Origin: Streptomyces roseochromogenus subsp. oscitans DS 12.976
GTDB taxonomy: Bacteria > Actinomycetota > Actinomycetes > Streptomycetales > Streptomycetaceae
Length of the DNA: 64,000 bases
Direction: 5' to 3'
Assembly: GCF_000497445.1 (NCBI RefSeq)
Contig: NZ_CM002285.1
Location: forward strand, 1,994,695-2,058,694
Positions 54,457 through 64,000 of the stretch are shown in pieces. The position numbers and the translations under genes were made by a program. The notes under the pieces are model-generated. The model had not been told where the DNA came from. It ran no database searches and saw only the letters and a list, made by a program, of their open reading frames with translations. Positions within the stretch are counted from its first letter, which is position 1. Every line of letters begins with the position of its first letter.

Positions 54457-55188
54457 CTAGGCAGGCTGGCTCTCGTTCTCGGTCAACTCCCGTAGGGGCC
54501 ATGCCCCGTCCACCACCGCTCCCTCATCCCCCTTGCGGCGCAGGAACGCCTGGAAGTCCGCCGCCCACTCCGCGTACCACTCGATCTGCCGCTGGTGGAG
54601 TTCGACCGGACTCAGGGACGCGATCTTCGGGTGGCGGTCGGCTATCGCCGCCGCGAGGCACGCCGCGGCGAGGGCGTCGGCCGGGGCGGTGTGGGCCTCG
54701 TCGAGGGCTATGCCGTACTCGGCGCAGACCGCTTCCAGGTTCCTTTTGCCGCGGCGGTAGCGGTCGACCCAGCGGTCGATGGTGTACGGGTCGATGACCG
54801 GGGCGGGCGGGGCGCCGCCGAGGCGGTCGGAGAGGGACGGCAGGGCGTGCCGGCGCAGTTCGGCGGAGAGCAGGGTGAGGTCGAAGGCGGCGTTGTAGGC
54901 GACGACCGGGACGCCCGCCTTCCAGTACCCCACCAGGACGTCGGCGATGGCGTCGGCCACGCGGTCGGCGGGGTGGCCCTCGGCGGCCGCCCGCTCGTTG
55001 CTGATGCCGTGCACCGCCACCGCGTCGGCCGGGATCTCCACGCCCGGATCGGCCAGCCATTCCCTGCGGCCCATGGGTTCACCGGCCCTGACCTCGGTCA
55101 CCGCGCTGGTGACGATGCGCGCCTCAAGCGGATCGGTCCCGGTCGTCTCCAGGTCGAAGCCGATCAGCAGTTCCTGGTGCCAGCCCAT
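54457..55188 (-). CDS. DEDD-type 3'-5' exonuclease (DnaQ-like)
   Basis: 243 residues from ATG at 55188 (AAGGGGGG upstream). ExoI motif GFDLETTGTDP (D12, E14), ExoII VVAYNAAFDLTLL and ExoIII HTAPADALAA (H, D) are all present. It could proofread or process DNA or RNA; it is not fused to a polymerase or GIY-YIG domain. The same gene type is common as a stand-alone in actinomycetes. Confidence 0.88.
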   Translation of the reverse strand: MGWHQELLIGFDLETTGTDPLEARIVTSAVTEVRAGEPMGRREWLADPGVEIPADAVAVHGISNERAAAEGHPADRVADAIADVLVGYWKAGVPVVAYNAAFDLTLLSAELRRHALPSLSDRLGGAPPAPVIDPYTIDRWVDRYRRGKRNLEAVCAEYGIALDEAHTAPADALAAACLAAAIADRHPKIASLSPVELHQRQIEWYAEWAADFQAFLRRKGDEGAVVDGAWPLRELTENESQPA

Positions 55189-55289
55189 AGCGGCCCCCCT
55201 TCTCGGTGGTGCTTTCCCCCAGTGGCTTCCACCTTCGCACGCGGCACTGACAATCCGAGGATCGCATTCCGCTTGACACAACGGACAGT

Positions 55290-56528
55290 TCAGGACACCG
55301 GGCGCGAATCCGCCCATGCCAGCTCGAATTCCTCACGATATATCGGAAAAAGACCGGCTTCGACCACGTCATTCGACTTGACCAGCTTGCTGCCGTTGCG
55401 CAGCACCAGCACCGGCGACTCCATCCCGCGCGCCCCGCGCAGATAGGACTGCACCACGGCGATGCCGTCGGCGCCGTCGCCGTCCACCAGGTAGGCGGTG
55501 AAGCGCGGTGTCTCGTCGTAGACCTGGATCTCGAAGGCGCCCGGATCGCGCAGCCGGGAGCGGACCCGGCGCATGTGCAGGATGTTCATCTCGACGGATC
55601 GACTCAGTTCGCCCCGTTTCATCCCGAGTTCGCGCTCGCGGCGCTTGACCGAGCTGGAGGCCGGGTTGAGGAAGAGCAGCCGTACCCGGCAGCCGGACTC
55701 GGCGAGCCGGACCAGGCGGCGGCCGGAGAAGTTCTGCACCAGCAGGTTGAGGCCGATGCCGATGGCGTCGAGGCGGCGGGCGGAGCCGAAGATGTCCTCG
55801 GCCGGGAACTGGCGCATCAGCCGTACCCGGTCCGGGTGGACGGCGACGACGTCGGCGTACCGGTCGCCGACCAGGTCCTCGACCGCGTCCACGGGCAGCC
55901 GGCGCGCGGAGGGCACGTCACCGGCGGTGCCGAGCATCTCCAGCAGCCGGGCCGAGGCGCGCTCGGCCTGGCTCAGGACGGCCTCGGACAGCGCCCGGTT
56001 GCGGGAGACGACGTTACGGGTCACCTCCAGCTCGTCCAGGGCGAGTTCCAGGTCGCGGCGCTCGTCGAAGTACGGTTCGAAGCACGGCCAGTGCTGCACC
56101 ATCAGCTCGCGCAGCTGGGGCAGGGTGAGGAAGCTGAGCACGTTGTCGTCGGCCGGGTCGAGCAGATAGCCCTTGCGGCGGCTGACCTCGCGTACCGCGA
56201 CCGCGCGCTGCACCCATTCCTGACCGGCCGGGCCGGCCGCGGCGACCACCCAGTCGTCGCCGTGCACGGGTTCGTAGATGGGGCGCAGTACGGCGGCCAC
56301 GACCGCGCGCAGCCGCTGTTCGACGAGGTTCAGCCAGATGTAGGCCCGGCCGGCCCGCTGGGCACGGGTGCGCACCTCGCGCCAGGCGTCGGCGTCCCAG
56401 TCCAGCTCCGGCCCGATGGATCCCGCGTCCATCGGCCTGGCCAGGGACACCGCGCCGGGCGGGACGTCTGCGGAGTTCCCCTCGTGACCCTCGTCACCAG
56501 GGGGCAGCTCCAGCCCTCCCGAGCCCAC
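55290..56528 (-). CDS. HEPN-domain protein of the SAV2148 type
   Basis: 412 residues from GTG at 56528; upstream in-frame starts exist (56576), so the N-terminus is uncertain. WREVRTRAQRAGRAYIWLNLVEQRLRAVVAAVLRPIYEP and VSRNRALSEAVLSQAERASARLLEML look like the helical HEPN-type region, followed by a nucleotide-handling-like part (RRLVRLAESGCRVRLLFLNP; FEIQVYDETPRFTAYLVDG). HEPN domains are often RNases or AMP-transfer targets; an RX4-6H motif is not obvious here, so activity is unknown. Highly conserved among streptomycetes. Confidence 0.75.
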   Translation of the reverse strand: MGSGGLELPPGDEGHEGNSADVPPGAVSLARPMDAGSIGPELDWDADAWREVRTRAQRAGRAYIWLNLVEQRLRAVVAAVLRPIYEPVHGDDWVVAAAGPAGQEWVQRAVAVREVSRRKGYLLDPADDNVLSFLTLPQLRELMVQHWPCFEPYFDERRDLELALDELEVTRNVVSRNRALSEAVLSQAERASARLLEMLGTAGDVPSARRLPVDAVEDLVGDRYADVVAVHPDRVRLMRQFPAEDIFGSARRLDAIGIGLNLLVQNFSGRRLVRLAESGCRVRLLFLNPASSSVKRRERELGMKRGELSRSVEMNILHMRRVRSRLRDPGAFEIQVYDETPRFTAYLVDGDGADGIAVVQSYLRGARGMESPVLVLRNGSKLVKSNDVVEAGLFPIYREEFELAWADSRPVS

Positions 56529-56650
56529 CCGTGCACCGCCTTCCGACTTCCGATCCCCGGGCCTTTCCCGTCTCAACGATCAAGGAAGGGTACTCCGCGA
56601 GGGGTCGGCGGTGCAGCCGGATGGACAGGTCGGTTTCTCAACTGTTTTGG

Positions 56651-57395
56651 TCAACTCCGCCATTCCCCATGGCCGTTCTGCCACGTCAGGTCACGCGGAG
56701 TGAGCGGATTCATAGCGGTGACGTCCCGCGGTGCGATGGCGAAGCCCTGCCAGTGCACCGGCATGGGCTGCCGGCCCTCGTCCCGCGTGATGTGGTGGAA
56801 GCCGACGTTCAGCCAGCTCACCGGGTGGGTCAGGGTCTGTCCGCCGACCCACTTGTCGACGGATGCCGGGTGCCCGCGACCGCACTCGGGGTTGTCGCCG
56901 GCGAACAGTTCGCACGGGTTGTACTCGGTGACGCAGAGGTCGTGCCGGGTGAATGCGCGGCCGAGGTACGCCGAGGTACGTGGTGGTGGGTCCGGGGACG
57001 GCCGGTCGCGCCGACGTTCATGGCGATGGTGCCGTCGTGCCGGAAGCGCCACTCGGTGATGTACTCGTACCATCCGACCTGGTTGACGGTGTAGACGAGG
57101 AAGTCCTTGCCCTCGGCCTGGTAGACCCTGCCGGTGCCGGCGTCGTGCATGCGGTAGGCGTGGCCGCGTGAACGGCGGGTCGTACACAGCCCGTTGCCGT
57201 TCGGGTGTGCCGGGTCCACGGCGTCGGGGACCTTGACGGTCTTGATGGTGCCGCCGGGGCCTTCGGCGGTCGACAGATTCATCAGCGACTGGGCGAAGTC
57301 CTCGCCGGTCACGTCGCCGTACCCCGTGGTGCTCGGGGAGTACGCGTTGCCCCACAGATCCGGCACCCGGCGGGTACGGCAGTCGCCGGATGCAC
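56651..57395 (-). pseudogene. Copper amine oxidase-like pseudogene
   Basis: One frame (57395 to ~56990) reads VPDLWGNAYSPSTTGYGDV, then FLVYTVNQVGWYEYITEWRF, then HDGTIAMNVGATG, the region around the TPQ tyrosine of copper amine oxidases. Another frame (from ~56985 to the stop at 56651) reads YLGRAFTRHDLCVTEYNPCE, WLNVGFHHITRDE, then QPMPVHWQGFAIAPRDVTAM, the family C-terminus. The N-terminal half and the stretch between the two blocks are missing. A 10-bp tandem duplication, CCGAGGTACG twice at 56961-56980, lies at the junction. Confidence 0.8.
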
Positions 57396-57504
57396 TGGTC
57401 GGTGGGTAAGAGGGACGTAAGTCACGGGAGGTTCCGTCACTTTCGTGCAGACTCGGGGGCCAACGCGGCCCCGGGGCGGCGGCACACCTGGGAGAGTCAT
57501 ATCC

Positions 57505-59622
<2,118 letters not shown>

Positions 59623-59631
59623 CGGGGCGGC

Positions 59632-59657
59632 GGGTCCGGGGCCTGTCCGGCGGACCC
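59632..59657 (+). terminator. Probable terminator after glgX
   Basis: GGGTCCG (59632-59638) and CGGACCC (59651-59657) form a perfect 7-bp stem with a 12-nt loop, beginning 10 bases after the stop. Confidence 0.6.
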
Positions 59658-59749
59658 TGTCGCGAACGCGGGGGCTGGCACGCCCTGCCCCACGCTCGAA
59701 TACTCCCCCACCGCGGGGGCACCTCCATCGCCCCCGCTGACCTGTGCTG

Positions 59750-60787
59750 ATGAGGCGCCGTCACTGTCCCACGGCCGGACCCGCCGGACCGGCCCTGGCC
59801 GGCGGCCCGGCCCGCCGACTCGTCCTGTACGCGCGCGTGGAGGGCGTTTTCACGCGGGCCCCGGTAGGTCGTCGGACGTGTCGTCAGGGCCAGGACGAAG
59901 GCGAGCGCGGCCGCCGTGCTCGCCGCCGCGAAGGCCGCCGCGGGGCCGTAGGAGCGGGGCAGCGGGGGCGTGCGGGACACGCGTGTGCGAGGGCGAGGGC
60001 GAGGGCTTGGCGTACGGCTGCGACGGGGGGTTGCTCGCGGGCGGGTGCGGCGGCGGGCTCCTTGCGCGGGGGTGCTACGGCGGGTTCCTCGCGGGCCAGG
60101 GTGTCGACGGGCTCCGCGCGGGCGGGTGTCAGCGGGCTCCGCGCGCATGGGGCCACGAGGCGGGCCGTGGGGTGCAGGGCGAAGGCGGTGCCGCAGAGGG
60201 CCACCAGGAGCGCCGCGCCGGCCATCGCGTAGGCCGGATGGGCGAGTACCGCCGCCGTCCCGACGAGCGCCGGACCTACGACGAACTACGTCTCGTCCAG
60301 GGTGCTCTCGAAGGAGAGCGCGGCGCCGACGGTCGCCTCGGGCGCGCCGGCGCGGCGAGCCAGGGCGACCAGCCGGGTGCGGGCCAGCGGTCCGACGAGC
60401 GGCACGGGGGCCCCCGCGGTGGCCCCCAGAAGGGCCAGGACAGGCGCAGGAAGGTCCGCGAACGCTCCGGTGACCAAGCAGGGCCACGCCGAGCGCGTTG
60501 GCGAGCGAGAAGGCCGTCACGACCGTCCGCTGCCCGTGCCGGTCGGCGAGCCGCCCCACGAGCGGCCCGCAGGCCACCTGACCGAGCGCGAGGGCCCCGC
60601 CGGTCAGCCCAGCGGCGGACAGGGAGCCGGAGGTCCGGGCGACGAGCAGCACACTGCCGAACTGGATGGTGGCCTTCGGCAGCCGCCCCAGGAACGACAC
60701 GCACGGCAGCAGTGGGCCGGTCAGGCGGATCACCTGACGGCAGGTGTCCCGCGCCCGGCCGCGTTCAGGTCTCCCCGTTGTGCCCAT
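59750..60787 (-). pseudogene. Degraded MFS transporter
   Basis: From ATG at 60787 the frame reads LTGPLLPCVSFLGRLPKATI, ALALGQVACGPLVGRLADRH and TAFSLANALGVALL. It then shifts near 60475 into VTGAFADLPAPVLALLGATA and APEATVGAALSFESTLDET, which stops at TAG (60286-60288). The same frame resumes with FVVGPALVGTAAVLAHPAYA and AGAALLVALCGTAFALHP. A further shift leads to AFAAASTAAALAFVLALTT, the last helix. Two frameshifts and one amber codon make it non-functional, though the order of helices is preserved, so decay is recent. Confidence 0.85.
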
Positions 60788-60859
60788 CGCTCGACGCCAG
60801 GCACGCGTGCGTGGGTCCGTGCAGGGGCCGATGACACGAAAGACGGCGGGCTGGGTACG

Positions 60860-60865
60860 TAGGTT
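60860..60865 (+). promoter_or_regulatory. -10 box of a probable leaderless treY transcript
   Basis: TAGGTT ends 3 nt before the treY ATG (60869) and no SD is present, so transcription probably starts at or next to the A of the ATG. Confidence 0.5.
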
Positions 60866-60868
60866 TCC

Positions 60869-63247
60869 ATGACGTCTGCGCGACCCGGACCGGCGGTGCC
60901 CACGGCCACCTACCGGCTGCAGCTCCAGCCCGCGTTCCCGTTCGCCGCCGCGGCCGCGGCCGTACCGTACCTTGCGTCGCTCGGTGTCTCGCACCTGCAC
61001 CTGTCCCCCGTCCTGGAGGCCGTGCCCGGCTCCACGCACGGCTACGACGTCGTGGACCATGCGCGCGTGCGCGAGGAACTGGGCGGCGAGGAGGGGCTGC
61101 GGTCGCTGGCGCGGACCGCGCGGGAGCACGGGATGGGCCTGGTGGCCGACCTCGTGCCGAACCACATGGCGATGGCGCCCCGGCACAACCGCGCCCTGTG
61201 GGAAGTACTGCGCGAGGGCCCCGGCTCGCCGTACGCACGCTGGTTCGACATCGACTGGGAGGCACAGGGCGGGCGGGTGCTGCTGCCGGTGCTCGGCGGT
61301 CCGGTCGGCTCACAGCTGGACCACCTCGTGGTCGACGGTGACGTGCTGCGCTACCACGACCACGCCTTCCCGCTGCGCGCGGGCACGGCGGAACTGCCGC
61401 TGCCGGAGCTGCTGGACGCCCAGTGGTACCGCCCGGTGTGGTGGCGGCTGGCCCGCACCGAGCTGAACTACCGGCGGTTCTTCAGCATCTCGGAGCTGAT
61501 CGGGGTGCGCGTGGAGGATCCGGAGGTGTTCGACGCCACCCATGCCAAGATCCTCCAGTTGCTCTGCGAGGGGGTGCTCGACGGGCTGCGCGTCGACCAT
61601 CCCGACGGGCTCGCCGACCCGGACGGCTACCTCGCGCGGCTGCACGAGGCGACCGGCGGACGCTGGACGGTGGTGGAGAAGATCCTCGCCGACGGCGAAC
61701 GGCTGCCGGAGTCCTGGCCGGTCGCGGGCACCACCGGCTACGACGCCCTGCGCCAGGTCGACGGCCTGTTCACGGACCGGACGGGGGCGTACGAACTGGC
61801 GGGCCGGTACCGGGCGTTCGCGGCCCCGTCGGCGGACCGGGGCGGGAACTGGGACGCGACGGTACGGCGCGCCGCACACAAGGTGCTCACGCACGAGCTG
61901 GCCGCCGAGACCGACCGGCTCACCCGGGTCGCCACCCGCCTGTGCGCGTCCGCGCCGGACCTCGCGCTGCGCGACCGGGCTCCCTGGGCGCTGCGTACGG
62001 CCGTGGAGGAGCTGCTGGTCCGGATGCGGGTGTACCGGCCGTACGCCTCCGGTGATGCCGCCGCCGTCGTCACCGAGGAGGCCGCCGAGGAGGCCCGGCT
62101 CGCCTTCGTGGTGCCCGAGGAGGCGGCGGCCGTCGGCATCGTGCGCGGGCTGCTGGTCGAGCCGCCCGGTGACGGGTCGGCACCGGACCACGCCGACCGC
62201 GTGGAGTTCCGCACCCGGTTCGCGCAGACCGCGTCGGCGCTGCGCGCCAAGTCGGTGGAGGACACCGCGTTCTACCGGTATGTGCCGCTGCTGTCGGCGA
62301 CCGAGGTCGGCGGCGATCCGGGCCGGCCGGGGGTGTCCCCGGAGGACTTCCACGCGTACTGCGCGCGCGTGCAGCGCGACTGGCCGGTCACCGGCACGGT
62401 GGTCTCCACGCACGACACCAAACGCAGTGCCGACGTCCGCGCCGCGCTGGCCGTGCTCACCGAATGCCCGGTCCGCTGGGCGGAGTTGCTGGCCGAGGTG
62501 GCCCGTTCCGAGGAGGATCTGGGCGGGCCGGACGGGCAGCTGGCCTGGGCGGCCTGGCAGACGGTGTTCGGGCTGGGGCCCGCCGAGGAGGGGCGGGTCC
62601 GGCAGGCGCTGCTGAAGCATGTGCGCGAGGCGGGCATGTACACCAGCTGGACGGAGCAGGAGCCACCGTACGAGGAGGCGGTTGCCGCGTTCGTCGCCGC
62701 CGGTCCGTGCGGGCCGCCGGGCGAGCGTGTGGCCGCGTTCCGCAAGGCACTGGAGCCCCACATCCGAGCCAACGTCCTCGGCACCGCCCTGGTCCATCTG
62801 ACGATGCCGGGGGTGCCGGACCTGTACCAGGGCACAGAGGGCGAGTACCGGGCGCTGGTGGACCCGGACAACCGGCGGCCGGTCGCGTTCCCGCCCGAGG
62901 TGCCCGGTGAGAAGGACGCGCTGACGGCGGCGGCGCTGCGGCTGCGGGCCCGGCGCCCCGAGGCCTTCGGCACGGCCGCGTCCTACGACCCACTGGCGGC
63001 CGAGGGTCCGGCGGCCGGGCACTGTGTGGCGTTCGTGCGCTCCGGTGCGGTGGTCACGGCGGTGACCCGGCTGTCGCTGCGGCTCGCGGAGGCGGGCGGC
63101 TGGCACGAGACACGGCTGACGCTGCCACCGGGGCGGTGGGCGGATCTGCTCACCCGGGGGCGGGAGTTCACCGGCCACGCACGCGTGGCGGATCTTTTCG
63201 AGAGGCTGCCGGTGGTGCTGCTGGAGCGGGTTGGGGAGGGGATGTGA
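60869..63247 (+). CDS. treY: Malto-oligosyltrehalose synthase
   Basis: 792 residues. The GH13_26 pattern is complete: PTATYRLQLQPAFPFAAAAA, YLASLGVSHLHLSPVLEAVPGSTHGYDVVDH, GLVADLVPNHMA, catalytic nucleophile in GLRVDHPDGLADP, acid/base in WTVVEKILADGE, and ALRAKSVEDTAFYRY. It isomerises the reducing-end alpha-1,4 bond of maltodextrins to a trehalose (alpha-1,1) bond; TreZ then releases trehalose. treZ is not seen in the window and may lie elsewhere. The broken MFS gene separates it from glgX. Confidence 0.95.
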   Translation: MTSARPGPAVPTATYRLQLQPAFPFAAAAAAVPYLASLGVSHLHLSPVLEAVPGSTHGYDVVDHARVREELGGEEGLRSLARTAREHGMGLVADLVPNHMAMAPRHNRALWEVLREGPGSPYARWFDIDWEAQGGRVLLPVLGGPVGSQLDHLVVDGDVLRYHDHAFPLRAGTAELPLPELLDAQWYRPVWWRLARTELNYRRFFSISELIGVRVEDPEVFDATHAKILQLLCEGVLDGLRVDHPDGLADPDGYLARLHEATGGRWTVVEKILADGERLPESWPVAGTTGYDALRQVDGLFTDRTGAYELAGRYRAFAAPSADRGGNWDATVRRAAHKVLTHELAAETDRLTRVATRLCASAPDLALRDRAPWALRTAVEELLVRMRVYRPYASGDAAAVVTEEAAEEARLAFVVPEEAAAVGIVRGLLVEPPGDGSAPDHADRVEFRTRFAQTASALRAKSVEDTAFYRYVPLLSATEVGGDPGRPGVSPEDFHAYCARVQRDWPVTGTVVSTHDTKRSADVRAALAVLTECPVRWAELLAEVARSEEDLGGPDGQLAWAAWQTVFGLGPAEEGRVRQALLKHVREAGMYTSWTEQEPPYEEAVAAFVAAGPCGPPGERVAAFRKALEPHIRANVLGTALVHLTMPGVPDLYQGTEGEYRALVDPDNRRPVAFPPEVPGEKDALTAAALRLRARRPEAFGTAASYDPLAAEGPAAGHCVAFVRSGAVVTAVTRLSLRLAEAGGWHETRLTLPPGRWADLLTRGREFTGHARVADLFERLPVVLLERVGEGM

Positions 63248-63338
63248 GGGGCGTGCGGGAGCAGCTCGGCCGGCACCGAGAGGTGAACGGGGTGCGGGGC
63301 TTGCGGGGGCGCGGAGGGCCGAGGAGCACTGAGAGGGC

Positions 63339-64000
63339 TCAGGGGACAGGCGTTGCGAGTGGCTCGGGCGGCTCGGCCCCCTCGTGTCCCGCACTTGGCC
63401 GGGCCCGCGTGGCGTGTCGCGCGGGAGGGGTCGACGGGGCGGGCCAGGTGGTGCGCAGGAGGTCCACGAAGGCCTCGGCCGCGCCGGTGGGCGGCACGCG
63501 CGCGTAGACGGCGAGGGGGCGCTTCCAGGCCGGGTCGGGGGTGAGGATCACACAGTCCTCGCCCACGGCCCCGCGCACGACGTCGGCCGACGCGGTGCTC
63601 ACCCCGACCCCGGCGGCGGCCATGCGCACGGCCGTCGAGGTGTGCTCGGTCCACACGGCCGTCCGCGGCGTGAATCCGGCCTGCCCGCAGGCCCAGTCGA
63701 GGAAGCGCGCGCCGTGGACGACGGGTTCCAGCGCACAGCGGACCCAGGCCCGGTCGGCGAGTTCGGGCAGCGTCACAGTCGTACGGCCGGCGAGCGGGTC
63801 GTCGAACGGGACCACCAGGACGAGTTCCTCCTCGCCGACGGATACGACGGTGCCGGGCCGGCCGGTGGGCTCGGGGCCAAATGCGAGGTCGGCGGTGCCG
63901 CGCTGCACGGCGTCCTCCAGGGCTTCGGCGGTGGCGTACTCGTGCAGGCGCAGCAGGACCCGGGGATGGGCCGCACGCCAGCGGGCGAAGACGTCGGGCA
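63339..64000 (-). CDS. LysR-family transcriptional regulator, C-terminal part (5' end outside window)
   Basis: The visible ~220 residues are the LysR effector-binding domain: FARWRAAHPRVLLRLHEYAT, VQRGTADLAFGPEP, SVGEEELVLVVPFDDPLAG, WTEHTSTAVRMAAAGVGVST and the Asp/Pro-rich end. The N-terminal helix-turn-helix lies beyond base 64000. Effector and targets unknown. The tail after WPAPSTPP is low-complexity. Confidence 0.85.
   Translation of the reverse strand, partial: PDVFARWRAAHPRVLLRLHEYATAEALEDAVQRGTADLAFGPEPTGRPGTVVSVGEEELVLVVPFDDPLAGRTTVTLPELADRAWVRCALEPVVHGARFLDWACGQAGFTPRTAVWTEHTSTAVRMAAAGVGVSTASADVVRGAVGEDCVILTPDPAWKRPLAVYARVPPTGAAEAFVDLLRTTWPAPSTPPARHATRARPSAGHEGAEPPEPLATPVP

Overview
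The window is chromosomal DNA of a Streptomyces-type actinomycete. Base composition is very GC-rich with G or C in almost every third codon position, GTG and TTG starts are common, many genes look leaderless (a -10-like TAGNNT about 6-8 nt before the start codon), and several regulatory and peptide families are typical of the genus. A complete assimilatory sulfate-reduction operon in the streptomycete gene order, an OleD/Mgt-like macrolide glycosyltransferase, and maltooligosaccharide/trehalose genes fit this. No rRNA, tRNA, CRISPR array, intact insertion sequence or prophage was seen.

Layout. 0-7 kb: 5' part of an Ada/AlkA-type DNA repair gene, rsgA with an upstream 23-codon ORF, a membrane protein joining a sigma-like/zinc-finger region to a cellulose-binding module, an uncharacterised radical SAM protein, a flavin-binding oxidase-family protein and an alditol oxidase. 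7-13 kb: a carbohydrate locus (ROK regulator, secreted GH30, GH2 beta-galactosidase) in which the sugar ABC transporter has been deleted down to a permease C-terminal scar fused to the GH30 gene. 13-19.4 kb: divergent flavin monooxygenase and Rieske oxygenase, a secreted protein, a TetR/hydrolase pair and a PEP-mutase-superfamily protein. 19.4-28.7 kb: DUF2264 protein, mmuM, carboxylesterase, a decayed LacI regulator, two glyoxalase-fold proteins, an AraC regulator, an NmrA remnant and a BrkB-type membrane protein. 28.7-34.3 kb: AidB-like acyl-CoA dehydrogenase, GAF regulator, secreted protein, GNAT acetyltransferase.

34.4-43.8 kb is the best-organised region: a short leader peptide and hairpin, then sir (sulfite reductase), a small zinc-ribbon gene, cysH, cysC, cysD, cysN, a second small ORF ending Cys-Val-Cys-stop, an ABC importer of the sulfonate/nitrate/taurine type, and a sirohydrochlorin chelatase. 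Together they import a sulfur source, activate sulfate (CysDN, CysC), reduce it (CysH, Sir) and make the siroheme Sir needs. Both small ORFs have a Cys codon close to the stop and a hairpin downstream, which suggests cysteine-responsive attenuation.

43.8-64 kb: small conserved protein, DsbA-like protein, SigJ-type ECF sigma factor, ketopantoate-reductase-like protein, DUF1697, an MMPL exporter convergent with the OleD-like glycosyltransferase, an MBL-fold protein, an aminoglycoside-phosphotransferase-fold protein, a 3'-5' exonuclease, a HEPN-type protein, a copper amine oxidase pseudogene, glgX, an MFS pseudogene, treY and part of a LysR regulator.

The window is rich in gene decay: at least six pseudogenes or fragments (sugar permease twice, LacI, NmrA, copper amine oxidase, MFS), mostly transport and carbohydrate functions. 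The most noteworthy new-looking signals are the two small ORFs of the sulfur operon, the small ORF and alternative hairpins before rsgA, the sigma-like/cellulose-binding fusion, and several perfect palindromes placed like operators.
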